A stretch of 64,000 nucleotides of DNA from Epiperipatus broadwayi. Lineage: Eukaryota > Onychophora > Udeonychophora > Euonychophora > Peripatidae. The notes beneath the pieces are model-generated. The model saw only the letters and a program-made list of their open reading frames with translations, was not told the DNA's origin and ran no database searches. Location: positions 622,001 through 686,000 of the forward strand of contig JAQFVV010006336.1 in the NCBI GenBank assembly GCA_028023455.1, in the 5' to 3' direction. The position numbers and the translations under genes were made by a program. Shown piece by piece: positions 12,430 through 24,221 of this stretch (its first letter is position 1; every line of letters starts with the position of its first letter).

Positions 12430-14880
12430 CTAAAAACTTAGAGAACTGGCCAGCGATCCATTAAAAAATGAAATGGAAGCACTGCAAAGCCATAAATGAG
12501 GGGATATTATTTCATTATGTTTATGTGCAAAAAAAGAAATATAAAAACAAGAAGGTTTAGAATTATTCATATTAAGTTTATGACAAACAATATTAGTTTG
12601 TAAATTATTTTCAAGAAATACAGTAATATCTTTTGAATTGAGATTTACTGGCATATTAGAAAGAAAATATCTATTATAAGTTATATTGGTATTAGAATAA
12701 ACATCAGCAAAATTAGATTTATTAAATCCATCAGATATATTAATTTGTTTAGTTTTTGAAGTGATTTTTACTAGAAGATAAAGACGAGTATCCAGAATGA
12801 TTTATCCAATAGTTACTATTTTAATGAAAGTTAAGTGAATGTGATCCAAAAGTTGGAATGAATTTGGGAGCAATATCTGGATAATTAAGAATTTTAGGTC
12901 TAATAGATTTTAAAGAAGATAAATTAACAGGAAGACTTCCATTATATCTTTTGTCCATAAAAGAATTACTGTGTAATTTATGATCTGGAATGAATTTAGG
13001 AACTGCAGCAGGATAATTTAGTATTTTAAATTTCACAGACTTTAAAGAAGATAAAGTAACAAGAAAACCTCCATTATCTCTTTTCCCCATAAAAAAATAT
13101 TCGGTGACTTTTAAATTTACCATGAGAAAAAAAAACCAGAATCAGAAAAGCAATCATTAATGGAATTTACCTCAAGCCAGGATGAGTTATAAAAATATCT
13201 ACTTTTAAATTTGGAATGAGGCAAATTCCTAAATACATTATTATTTTTATTAGAATTAATTTCATCACTAACTAAATTAACTTCAGAAACACAATCATCT
13301 AATTTGACATTTTCACCAAGATTTTCAGGGTAATAGGATGAAGATGAACATACAATGTTACTATCTTCAATAGCAGAGGAATGATCTCCAGCAATGGAAG
13401 AACTAAAAACTTGATCAGGATATTCAGAAGATGACAACATGCATTGAGTGCCAATATCAGTAGTATTTACATTTTTACCAAGATCTTCAGAGCAATAGGA
13501 TGAAGATGAACATACATTGTGACCACCTTCAATAGCAGAGGAATGACCTCCAGAAATAGAACTAAAAATTTGACCACGATATTCAGAAGATAACATGCAT
13601 TGAATACCAATATCATTAGAATTAATAAGTTTATCTTTGATCACTGTAGAATTCCTATAATGATGAGACATTTCAATTATTAAATTATATATAAAAGAAA
13701 TTGGAAGAGATAAAATCATTTCAAAAGATAAAATTGCTAGAGTCATGAATAACATTGTCAATTAAACTATCTATATTCTCAATATTATTAGCAGAGACAA
13801 ATTCATTTACAGCAAAGTTTCCAATATTATCATTTTCAATCTTAGTGGATAAATCAATATCAACATCTACAAACAGCTTTATTATTATCAGATTCATTTA
13901 TACCAAACTTTCCAACACTATTATTTCCAATCTTAGGAAATAAGTCAATATTATTAGGGGTTAAATCAGCATCAACACTAGAAAGATCATCTAAGAATAA
14001 AACAGTTTTATTTTCATCACACTCATTTACAGAAGAGTTTCCAACATTATTATTTCTATTATTAATTTTATTTTTGTCAAATTCATTTACAGCAGAGTTT
14101 GCAACATTATTATTCCCATTATTAAAAGATAAGTCAACATCTACATTAGAAAGATACTGTAAGGACAAAAAAATCTTTATTTTTATCAAATTCATTTACA
14201 ATAGAATTTCTAACATAATTAATTCCATCAATTCTACTATCCATATAATTAGTTAACTTAACTATCTCAAACTCATTATCTAAAACAGGATTATCAGCAA
14301 TATTATCCACCAAAAATATCTTAGACCTATTATTACACTCTATACATTTATAGAAGCTAGAAGCAATAGTACGAAAAATATCAGCATCAACTTTACTTAG
14401 TCTAAGACAAGAGGTATGAAACTTCCCCTGACATTGACCAGAACAATTGATACAGTTAGTAGGATCCAATATAACAATAGCACAGACTTTACAAACAGAT
14501 AAAACCGAGCTAGAATCAGAGATTATGTCAGTATAAGGTAAAACAGAAAGAGAAGAATTCATTGTAGAAGTTTCAGAGACATAAGAATTCAAAATAACAG
14601 AAACCTTCTTATAATAATAGCTACAGTATTCACATGAAAATTCAGAGGTATTATTAATAGAATCAATGGAAGTATCTTTATTAAATAAATTATAACATAC
14701 TACATGGTATCTAAGGCCACAAAAACCCAAGCATTTAAAAATTTTTTGTCTACCAAAAATATCAGAAAAACACAAAAGACAAGTGTTATATAAGGTGGCA
14801 TCTGAAATAAAATTAACAAAAAAAAGTAGATACAGGATAATAAATAAATCCCTTCTAAATACACAATAAAATCCCTTCAA
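12430..14880 (-). pseudogene. Jockey-like ORF1: two PHD-finger-like domains and tandem repeats, broken
   Basis: The first segment (14880-14146) carries two Cys4-His-Cys3 arrays. One uses C34, C37, C50, C54, H59, C62, C83 and C86; the other uses C130, C133, C143, C146, H155, C158, C179 and C182. PHD fingers are known in ORF1 of several Jockey/CR1-group LINEs. The middle is built of tandem protein repeats: an 'NEFDKNK'-type unit (14195-13860), a roughly 50-residue unit with QCMLSS and HSSAIE repeated twice (13761-13117), and a 'LSSLKS..KILNYP..PKFIP' unit repeated twice (13123-12821). The last segment (12654-12430) resembles the C-terminal domain of such ORF1 proteins. Several frameshifts separate the segments. 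The first methionine used here is not certain. Confidence 0.75.
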
Positions 14881-16110
14881 TTAAAAATTATAAAGTGAAT
14901 AAATGTATTAAAGTAAAATAATTAAATTACAAAATAAATAATGGCAATATCTGTTTTAACAAAAAGAAAAGACAAAAACAATTTACCAAAATAATAATTA
15001 GTAAAACTGAGAAAAAAACAAATCTAAAGTAAATACAAAAAATTATATACTAGGTAAATTATATAAACATATTCAATTGTACTATATATACAAACAAACA
15101 ATGTCCAAGATAAAATTATTAAATATATCAAAGTCACTATGTACTTAATTTTTTATGAAATGAAATTTTATATCTATTAAAACTTAATCGGACAGTCTTT
15201 CTCCAAAACAATATAATAAATCAAATTTATTATTTCTATTATCAAGGAGAAATTAATTTCTTACTTAAAAATATTTAAAATAGTTGACATTAGAAATTCC
15301 ATTGACTACGTTTCAAACAAAAGTGTCAAATCCCTTATAAATGTTTAAAACAGTTAAATATAAGAAATCCTTTAAAACGATTTATAAAAATAAAATAAAA
15401 CAAAAACCAAAGTTTATTCTATCTATAAAATAAAGTAATTCTTTCAACATTAAAGTGAAGCAATTATTGAAAAGCCCGCCGCACTTTAAATAAAATATTG
15501 ATACTTGTAACAATATTTAAAATAGTCAAATTCCTTATAAATGTTTAAAACGCTTAAATACTTTAAATATATAATAATAAATAATCCGAAAATATGATTT
15601 CTGAAAAAAACTTGCCAACAATAATATTGTCTATTAATTATGTTGTAAATTTGTTAAATATAAGAAATACTTTTAAAACAATTTTAAAAGTAAAACAAAC
15701 CAAAGTTCATTCTTTCCATAAAATAAAATCCTTCAACATTCCAAAGTGAAGCAATTAATTAATTAATGAAAAGCCCAGAGCAACACTTAAAATATTGAAA
15801 TAATTTTTAAATTCTTAAATTTATAATAATAAATAATCCGAACTTGTCCGAGTAAAACTAATTTCTACCATAAAGATCAATTAAAACGGAGAAAAATGTC
15901 AATACTTGGTAATAATGTCAAAACTTGGTAAAAAAATTCAGGCCTATGACACAAAGAACCAATTTAAATAATGACAATTAATAATCCTTGAATAATTAAT
16001 TCTTGAAAAAAATAACAAGAAGCTATAGAAAAATAATAATGAGAAACTAGAGAAAAACAAAACACGTCCTATTCCTTCAAGCACCGGAATAATAATTAAT
16101 AATAATATTA
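14881..16110 (-). promoter_or_regulatory. Jockey-like 5' UTR with 300-bp tandem units
   Basis: Upstream of ORF1 lie about 1.2 kb without frames. Two units start with GTTAAATATAAGAAAT at 15353 and 15653, exactly 300 bp apart. They share further blocks such as CAACATT..AAAGTGAAGCAATTA, GAAAAGCCC and AATAATCCGAA. Tandem 5' units act as promoters in some LINEs (mouse L1 monomers are the known case); that role is inferred here. The 5' end is placed near a run of C at 16111-16120. Confidence 0.6.
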
Positions 16111-16127
16111 CAGAACACCCCCCCCCA

Positions 16128-16982
16128 CCAACCTATGGAACGAAGAGGAATTACAGTTAATCAACCCTAACTTTAATAACACTATTCCTAAAAAACTTTT
16201 TAATGCATTCAAAAAATTATTTTCAATAAGATCAATAGTTCTAGCGGTCACAGACAAAAACCTAATGCTTTATAAATTTCCGAGAGAATTATTATATGAT
16301 GAGTTAACAAACAAAAATCCGTGGGATAGTGTCGCAAATATTGGAGAACATCCCAACAATAGATACATTGTTATAGAATTTTATGATGAACACCAAAAAA
16401 CAAGATTTCAAACTCTGGTTAAAACACTATAAACCTATGCTAATAATAGTAGATCCAAGTTTACAAAATTATATCACAGGCATTATCAAAAACACATACG
16501 TACTTCGGTACAACATACAAGATTTTAATAATCTAATTCAACCTTATGGCAAAGCAATATATATAAAGCAAATTTTATTAAACGGTACGCCTATACCGAT
16601 TGGCAGCAATAGCTTTAATTTTAAAGTAAAATTAAATGAAAATATTGACCCAGAAAACATACCCACTCAAATAATAGATCAAGATGCAGTATTAACTCTT
16701 TATATAAAGGGACTAAGACCACAATGCTTCACATGCAAGGATCGAGGACACTTAGCAATCAACTGTAATGCAAAACAGGCTAACAAAAATAATAAAAATG
16801 AAATTCAACTTGAAGAAACAAAAACATCAAACCAACCAGATAAAACAACAAATAAACTTGAAATAACTAATAAAAATGATACTTGCTGTGTCCCAGCTTT
16901 CGCCTACAGATCAGCAATGATAACTTTTGGTTTAGTAAACAGACAAGGTATTGAATATAATAGTTTAATATACAATAAATAG
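16128..16982 (+). pseudogene. L1-like ORF1, N-terminal part with CCHC zinc knuckle
   Basis: Coding similarity starts in one frame (NLWNEEELQLINP, about 16131) and shifts near 16380-16420 into the frame that runs to 16982. The knuckle is CFTCKDRGHLAINC, spacing C-x2-C-x4-H-x4-C, at about residues 115-128 of the second frame. It is preceded by an RNA-binding-like region. Such ORF1 proteins bind element RNA. The stop at 16980-16982 lies just before the (TA)n tract that borders the inserted LTR-element fragment, so the real ORF1 continued into the segment now at 18631. Confidence 0.75.
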
Positions 16983-17279
16983 GTTAATATACATAAATAG
17001 CTAATACATATATATATATAATATGGAGAACTAACTACAACAGTTGGGGATCTTAATATCCTAATGCAACCCGCATACCAAAATTAAAAGTTTATAAATA
17101 AGTTCACTCTACCTGCGACAGGCATAAATTAATTAATCACAAAGAGCCCAGTTGGGCATTATAAAATAATAAAAGATCAGTATGATCTGTTCACAGTCTT
17201 AGTCGGCTGGATTACCTACAGGCGACGAGTACCTGGGATATTATCTCCTTGAATATACACCCGCCAGCACTGTAGCAGG

Positions 17280-17320
17280 AAAAAGACTTCGAGAGTCTTT
17301 TGAGTTTTGTTTTTATACCT
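17280..17320 (-). promoter_or_regulatory. TATA box and hairpin in the presumed LTR
   Basis: Read on the minus strand, GGTATAAAAAC is followed about 20 bases later by an 8-bp stem AAAAGACT/AGTCTTTT with a CTCGA loop. The order of TATA box then structured leader is typical of the U3/R border. This is inference from position and motif only. Confidence 0.5.
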
Positions 17321-17490
17321 GTTGCATGTCGATCTCGTTTGATTTCTTTATATTTCTGGAGTAGTTGGTGACCTGTATCTGTCAGATGTTAGATCCAGGT
17401 TCCACTGATTTATTACATGCTATATACACTAGTTACGAAATTAGCTTGACAATCTGCAATCATTGTCAATTGAAATGGTTTCCCTATTAT

Positions 17491-18610
17491 TTAGACATAG
17501 TCTCTCAATTTAAATGGCTTTTGTGTTTTCCTTTTTGGTCTGCATATATCCATTGTTCCTTCATCTGGCTTTGGCCTAGGAATCACATCTGTTTCATTAA
17601 TGTCAGGTGTTGTCTCTTCTTCTGTTTCTGCTTGTTGCTCTATATCCAATTTCTCTTGGTCCAGTAATTCTGCTTCATTTGGTATACATGTCAACATTTG
17701 CAGTTCTTCTACAACGCGATGTCTGAGATGGTTTATATGTCTTCTATATGTTGTGCCATCTTGTAACTGGATGATTACTATGTGCTGTGATAACAGTTTT
17801 GTAATTATTCCTTCTGCCCATTTTTTCCATAGCATATCCCAGACCCAAACTCTATTGTTTTTTGCGAAAGTGATTGTATAATTTTTACTATCCATTTTTT
17901 CGGTTGGGTTTGGAAGCAGTAATGATAATTTAATGCGCAATTTCCTGCCTATTAGTAGTTCTGCTGGTGACTCTCCCATAGCTGTTGATGGCGTTGAATG
18001 TTGATGTAGCATTGCATCATTGATAGCACTCTGACGATCTTGGTTATCTAATTTTCTTAAGGCTTTCTTTATATTCTGTACTGCCTTTTTTGCTAGTCCA
18101 TTCGACTCCGGGTGGTAAGCTGGCATCTGTATGTGTTTGATACCATTCTTCTGGAAATATTCTTCAGTTTCTGTAGCTGTAAATGCTGTTCCATTGTCAG
18201 ACACAATTGTTTCTGGCAGTCCGTGGCAAGAAAATACTGCACTTAGTATCTTAACAGTTTCATTGGCACTAACATCTTTTACTATTCTACACCCTGTCCA
18301 ATTTGAATACACATCAATAATCACCAATAGTATTTTTCCATTTATTGGACCAGCATGGTCTATGTGAAGTCTTTGCCAAGCTGTTGTTGTCTTTGGCCAT
18401 GAGTTGTACTCTTTGGTTGGCATATTCATCTGTCTCTGACATGGTGCACATTTTTTAATATTTTGCTCGATGTCTTTTGATATTTTTGGCCACCATACGT
18501 AGCTATGGGCCAGTGCTTTTGTCCGTACCACTCCTGAGTGCCCTTCATGCAGTAAATTTAAAATTTGTTGTCTGCCCTCCATAGGAATCACAACCTGATC
18601 ACCCAGTCTA
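17491..18610 (-). CDS. Ty3-type integrase, 5'-truncated, catalytic Glu replaced
   Basis: One uninterrupted frame of 366 codons from 18591, open upstream to 18610, where (TA)n begins. The HHCC zinc-binding domain uses H15, H18, C48 and C51 (LLHEGHSG and CAPC). The DDE core has D78 in HIDHAGP and D132 in VSDNGT. Thirty-five residues after D132 the expected glutamate of the 'SNGxxE' motif is K168 (SNGLAKK), so strand transfer should be lost. The C-terminal part (about residues 235-300, with WAEGIITKLL) fits the usual integrase tail. The absence of stops suggests a younger insertion than the LINE around it. The closest type known to me is the K02A2.6-like pol of many invertebrates. Confidence 0.9.
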
Positions 18611-18630
18611 TATATATATATATATATATA

Positions 18631-19098
18631 ACAATACTAATCAAAATTATAATAACACCGATATGCTTTTAGACATATCAATTAAAAAAAATAAAAGCAA
18701 AAATCAAATACCACATAAACAAGTAATAACAAATAATAAGTGTATAAATAATGAAAAAATAGCCATAACAAGACTTGCAATCAGAAATAACACATCTCAA
18801 GATATAATGGAAGATCTCAGCACAAATTCATCACTAAGTACACCAACTAACCAAGAGCAGAAAAGAAAACCACCTGGAAGACCACCAAAAAAAAAACAAA
18901 AGGGTCAAGAAAGTAAAAACAGAACAATATCATAATTCTAGTTACTCACAGCTGGATGATACAAACAGCACATCAGATGAGGATTTAGAACTAAATTATC
19001 AAGATGCTCAAGATCAACCACAAATAACTATCCAAATAACTAACACACAACCACGAACAATACTTAAACATAATGAAATTAAAAATTGGAGCAAGTAA
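18631..19098 (+). pseudogene. L1-like ORF1, C-terminal part with AT-hook-like motif
   Basis: ORF1 resumes after the inserted fragment. The frame 18663-18935 contains KRKPPGRPPKKKQKG (about residues 66-80), close to an AT-hook (a GRP core in basic residues), which binds the minor groove of AT-rich DNA. A one-base frameshift follows at about 18936. The tail is acidic and Gln-rich and ends at TAA 19096-19098, overlapping the ORF2 start by 26 bp. AT-hooks are not a usual part of L1 ORF1 proteins, so this is worth noting. Confidence 0.65.
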
Positions 19099-22000
19099 TG
19101 TAAGAGGCCTGAACTCAACCACAAAAATTCATAAACTTAAACAATGGATCAGAAATACACAACCACATATACTTGGATTACTGGAAACAAAAATTTACAC
19201 TGGATCAAAAATAGAACCAGCTAAATATATAAATAAAGAAGGACTTTGTGCTTGCTCAAGAGATTCGTCATCTCCCTCAGCAGGTACCACTATCCTAATT
19301 ACCACAAAATGTTTTTTCACTACATTTAAAGTAATTTATATTGATTCTAATATGCTTATTACAACTTTTCAACATAAAATTATAATTATTAATATAATAT
19401 TTATCTACATGCCAATACAATACAACAAAATCAATACCATAGTAGCAAACATCAATTCCATGCTAGCAAACACAGCAAATCCAACAATACTAATAGGCGA
19501 TTTTAACACAACATACGAGGAATTCACAGAATGATGGCTTCATAAAATATCCATACCACTCATGAATGCACAAGGATTCCTACCAGAAAATGCAATTTCC
19601 TTTCACAATGGCTGATTCTCTTCACTAATTGATTTATGTTTCTACTCACCAATGCTTCACCATCTAGTAACAATAAAACTTACATCCTCAGCTTTCTCAG
19701 ATCACTCAGCACAAACAATAACAATTAACTTCAATGATATCCAAAAATCAACACTTCTGTTTATAAGAACAATTAGAGTTCTATTACCAGTAAACATACC
19801 CAAATTTATTTTTTCAGAAACCTACATCATGATAAACAAACTTAAAAAAATGAAACTCAATCCTATACAACAATATATAGCATTTATAAACATTATTTCA
19901 TTTAATATCAATCATATAGTAAAGAAGCAACCACCACCATCAAAAGTACTGGCACTAGCAGATGAAATTTCATAAATGATTAACCATGATTAACCCTTCA
20001 AAGCAAACACAAAAATACATATATAAACTTACATATGCAAACAATAATGCATGTGACATTCTTAAAAGCTACCTCAAAATTAAAAAAAGCAAACTATGTC
20101 TTACAAAACCACCCACTTGGACAAGGGAATACATTAGATGGGCACTTGGAAGACCACAAACCATCAAGATACCAATGGCAATACACACAAATCAAGGAAA
20201 TTTTGCAGGTCACAACATGATTTTTTCCATATACCAATATTTCAAGCAAAAACTTCAAACAAGACAACTACAAATAATTAAGCGAGATTTATTTGGCCCA
20301 ACAGAAATAAAAACACCTTTTACCACAAATGTCTTTATAGAAAAACTAAACAGTATACCAAATGCATGCCCCCCAGAAAGCCCCGAAATTCCAGCTTGTC
20401 TTAAAACATATTAGTCAATTCACTATCAAATATTTATGCAATTTAGCAAACCATCTAACACAAAAAATACAGTACATGGAAGGAATGTACCCAATTGCAA
20501 TTGTTCTTTTCAACAAAACAAAACACATTACTCCCTCATGAACTAATTTACGACCTATATCCATGGAGACATTACCAATTAAAATCATAAAAAAATCATA
20601 AAACAAAAAATCAAGCCACACATAACAATGCATATTTCAAAATACCAATTTGCAAAAAAAAATTCATCAACAACACAAGCAGCTCTGTTTTCTAAAACAA
20701 TCCTAGCATCAATAAGAAAACAAAAAAAAATATAGTCCCATAGCTGTATGACTAGATATTTAGGCAGCATTTGACTCAATTGATATACCTATACTTCTAG
20801 CAATGCTCAATAACACTGATATACCCATAACTCATCTATATCTAATAGCAAACTTACTTCTAAATCGTAAAATCCATATAACCATCAATGGAAGAAACTC
20901 CCTATCATTCACTTTTAGACAATCAAGATCTCAAGGATCACCTCTCAGCTAATTACTATTCATACTATACATTAACCCTCTCATTCAAAAAATAGAACAA
21001 TCTTTTACTGGAATACAGATATCAGGCATTACAGAACATATACCATGCTTAGCATATATGGATGATGTTACTGTTTTCCTATCAAAAAAACAACAAACAA
21101 CTCACCCAGCTGCAAAACATTCTTGAAGACTATACCAAGCAATATAAATTGAAATTCAACCCCACAAAAACATCAGCATTACTGGAAAGCTGTGCACAAA
21201 CACATACCAATCAAAACCAACTTCTTTTCTTGGCATTCCTTTCCATATGGGACTTACGGGAATGAGATGCCACATACAAAATAAACTAAAGGAGGCCAAA
21301 CAAATAGTAAACTCATTATCAAAAGCATATTTATCCATATATTCCAAAGTACAGCGGATAAACCAGCTCATCATAACAAAAATAGTTTATTATTTACTGA
21401 TTATATCCTTCTCAAAAGTTTTTAAATCAAAAATAAAAACCATCTGTAATCAACTACTATGGTCCAAAAAAAAAAAACAGTAGCAATTTCAACAAAAAGG
21501 CTCAATCAACCACTCATTAAAATGGACTAGGTTTATACAATATCAACATATTTCACATCCAAAAACAAAGGAATCTCATAATTAACACTTTACAACAATT
21601 CATAAAACTAAAACACCCTGTGCAAATCATCCCACTGATCATCCACCTCCAACTCAATCATACATATCAACAATTATTTATGAATTTAAAACCATAGGAA
21701 ACATACCTGAACAATATCCAAACAATATTCATATTGGAATATCTATGAACTCATACATGAAATAAATAACATTAATGATGTAGCACCAATGTTAGGGATA
21801 AACAACAAAAGATTACTAAAAGAATATAAAAATGGGCTCTGGAACCAAAATGTTTTGACTTTATTTTGAAATTAAATCTCATTGCCATGCCCACAACCTA
21901 TTTTCTGCATCACAAGAGAATGTACTTCATAATACATCCTTTTTGCAGACTGTGCCATCAATCAGAAGAAACTCTACAACACATGCTATACCAATGTACA

Positions 22001-22296
22001 GCACTCGAACACATAAAAAAATAATTTTTGGCACATACAGAAAACCTCACACATCAATTAAAAATATAATTGCTGCATACAAAACAAAATCAATACCAAA
22101 CATTAAAGCAGCTACTTTTATAGTATATGCATTTTGGTGTACAAAGTGCACTTTTAAAATAGGAAATAACACCAGGTGGCATCCAGCCACCTTTTGCAAC
22201 AAATTAACACAAATAAGGAACCAAGATAAAATCATAACAAACACTCACTTATATGCTACAACATGGTCACTACTAAAAGATCAATCAATGCTATAA
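19073..22296 (+). pseudogene. L1-like ORF2: APE endonuclease, reverse transcriptase, zinc knuckle
   Basis: Starts at ATG 19073. The endonuclease shows ASNVRGLNS (residues 7-15), LGLLETK and LIGDFN in the segment to 19534. The RT region is spread over frames from about 20420 to 21480. It has a SxxAFDSID block near 20765, GSPLS near 20940 and an intact AYMDD box near 21052-21066, followed by FLGIPF near 21230. The C-terminal CRLCHQSEETLQHMLYQC (C-x2-C-x8-H-x4-C, about 21945-21998) is the zinc-knuckle-like motif of this group. The stop at 22294-22296 lies at the same point as in copy 1. At least six stops or frameshifts break it. The full length of roughly 1,070 codons is normal for an L1-type ORF2. 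Confidence 0.82.
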
Positions 22297-22560
22297 CACA
22301 ATATTAAGTATATGACAAAAACTACTAGAGACAAACTTTTTCAATAGCTTCTAAGACTTTTAAGTATATGCATACAAGCTATAAACTGCAAAAAGATCAT
22401 CAAAAAAAGCAACTTGTACATCAACTATTATAAATTTTTTTTAAGAACTCATTCAAGTCACAAAAGTTCAAACAACTCAAGAAGCCATAAATTGAACTAT
22501 ATCATTTAGATATTCATTCTTATGTAACAGAACTAAACAATAATACTAAAGACTGATTAA
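22297..22560 (+). other. L1-like 3' region
   Basis: AT-rich sequence after the ORF2 stop. Copy 1 downstream of its ORF has drifted so far that only the stop region aligns by eye. It ends close to the start of the Penelope-like fragment. Confidence 0.45.
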
Positions 22561-22985
22561 CTCTCACTCAAACTCTGCAAATGATCTACAACATTGTGTG
22601 CTCTGACAAAAATTGTAAAGCCTCATACTATGTGGAGACCAAAGCAGCACTGGAAACTAGATTATCTCAACATAAATATTTGTATATTAAGGCACAATCT
22701 GATCCAGCAAACTATCCATTTTTGCACAGGACCAAAAGCTTGCAGGACATACATGCAAACTGCAAATAATAAGCTTAGTCTGCAGAGAGGGAAACAATTT
22801 GAGAAGAAAAATAAAAGAGGCCTGCTTTATTGCAATAGATAGCAATGCCATTACAGAAAGGAAACATTATTCTATATCCAGGAAATGTAATACCTGAACT
22901 TTGCATACATTTGCATAACATTAGACAATCAGTCACTTCACAACAGGCTATGATTATGAGAACCATGTCTTTTGAAAGCACTCAG
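22560..22985 (+). pseudogene. Penelope-like element fragment, GIY-YIG domain (family 2)
   Basis: Coding similarity in two frames. In 22581-22769 the peptide MIYNIVCSDKNCKASYYV.ET is a GIY-YIG start (IYNI.C....C..SY..ET) followed by LETRLSQHKYLY, with the usual Arg and His. After a frameshift near 22730-22760 the frame continues with REGNNLRRKIKEACFIAI and TERKHYSISR, which is the C-terminal part containing the conserved Glu region. The RT is missing, so this is a 5'-truncated relic. It differs from the copies at 43662 and 63700 and is therefore another family. Confidence 0.75.
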
Positions 22986-23129
22986 CCTATGGTTTAATAG
23001 ATATTAAATATTAGCTTTGTGTTTATGCATTTAAAGCACTAGTATTGAGTTACAGAATATTAACCAAGCATGTAAAGTTTAAAATTAAGTCTGTATATAC
23101 ATTATAATATAAAATTTTAATTTTAAAAA

Positions 23130-24221
23130 ATTCCATAGATGATACACAAATTGACAATTCACAAGGAATTTTATTGGGGGATATAAAATTAAGTGTGATG
23201 AATAGATATAACTATTTGGAAATTGTCTTAAGTAATCAGTGAAATTGCTTGGATGAATGAGAGAAAAAATTGATAAATGAAGCAAAGAAAAGAAAGTGAT
23301 TGATAAAGAAGTTAACAGTGTTCTCATATAATAAATATGATGTAGGTAGAATTGTATGAAAGGGAGTGGCATTCAAGGAGAAATGGGATAGTCAAGTTTT
23401 TATATGAAAGATGCAAAAAGCAAAATGAAAATGTTCAGTAGATTGAATTTTATGGACAATAAAAGAATAGCCAAAATAGTATTTAACTGGGTTATGAATA
23501 AAGGGTAGGCAATAAAATGGGTGAGAAAGGTAATGTGATATGCAGAAAATTTAGATAAAGAATTTATGTCAGTATAGTTATACAAAAGATGAGATGATTA
23601 TGTTAGGAGAATTCTTGAGTGTTATAGTGTTAATGAATGGAATAGAAAAATATATACATTAATAAAGATTAGGGAGTTGGAGAGCTGGATAATTAGTATG
23701 GAGAGTAAAAAGAATTTAAATATTTATCGAAGTAAACAGAATATTGGTTGCAAGTTAATTTATGATAATAGCAAGAAAAGTAGTTTACTGTTTAAGGCTT
23801 GAACAGAATGCAAATGTACACATTAATGGAAAAATATGAGTGATTTAGTCTGCAAATTGTGTAAGGAAGGTATAAAAAATATTAGGCATCTGTTAATTGA
23901 ATGTAAATGCCTGAACGCAGAAAGAATACAAATAATGAAGTTGTGGAAGAATAAATATAAACAAAGTAATTATACAGAAAGTGGGTTATTGACTTTTATG
24001 CTGGGTTTGAAAAAAGATAAAGGGGATTTAAATATAAAGGCCATGGAGTTGACAAAAATTAAGTTGTGGAAATGGGATGAAGCAGGATAGAGAAGAATAT
24101 AAGAAACATAGGTTGGGGAATGGAAAGGTAAGTTAAAGTGGCTAGCTGGTTTCTCTGGGCATAGTTGCTAAGAGATTCCTAATTCCATATAAGGAGATCA
24201 CAGTATATCACATCACATCAG
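23130..24221 (+). pseudogene. third LINE family (family C), 3' half of RT ORF and 3' UTR
   Basis: Decayed RT C-terminal region. GILLGDIKLSVMNRYNYLEI (23160-23220) corresponds to the 'YLG' strand after the RT thumb. Later pieces include a KGVAF block typical of this kind of LINE, and the frame 23836-24090 with CKLCKEGIKNIRHLLIEC (C-x2-C-x7-H-x4-C). The 3' UTR ends in CATCACATCACAT at about 24209-24221. The same 3' end is present in reverse at 34163-34400, which fixes the boundary. The clade is not assigned. Confidence 0.65.

Larger units (their letters stand above)
8714..16110 (-). mobile_element. Jockey-like two-ORF non-LTR retrotransposon, nearly complete
   Basis: Minus-strand element with all expected parts in order: a 5' region with 300-bp tandem units (about 14881-16110), an ORF1 with two PHD fingers (14880-12430), an ORF2 with APE endonuclease and RT (12306-9042), a 3' UTR (9041-8714) and a microsatellite tail. 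The family assignment rests on the endonuclease start (NIRGMKTK), the LTET motif, the NYRPIS and SKAFD blocks of RT, and the absence of a C-terminal zinc knuckle. CR1 or L2 relatives are possible. Both ORFs are broken, and a 557-bp insertion splits the endonuclease. Its 5' end faces the 5' end of an L1-like element at about 16110. Confidence 0.85.
17008..18630 (-). mobile_element. Ty3-type LTR retrotransposon fragment inserted in the L1-like ORF1
   Basis: A minus-strand piece holding integrase (18610-17491) and what looks like the start of an LTR. It is bordered by (TA)n at 18609-18630 and 17008-17023. On the minus strand, beyond the integrase stop, there is a TATAAAA-type box (complement of 17312-17320) and a hairpin AAAAGACT-CTCGA-AGTCTTTT (complement of 17280-17300). 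Both are expected in an LTR promoter/R region. Protease, RT and RNase H are missing. No flanking target duplication is visible because both borders are (TA)n. Confidence 0.75.
16111..22560 (+). mobile_element. L1-like two-ORF non-LTR retrotransposon, copy 2, interrupted
   Basis: Plus-strand element with ORF1 (16128-16982 and 18631-19098), ORF2 (19073-22296) and a short AT-rich 3' region. The gag-like ORF1 with a CCHC knuckle and the ORF2 ending in a Cys-Cys-His-Cys motif place it in the broad L1/Tx1-type group. The clade is not settled by eye. A Ty3-type fragment sits in ORF1, bordered by (TA)n on both sides. Many stops and frameshifts show that the copy is old. Confidence 0.8.
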
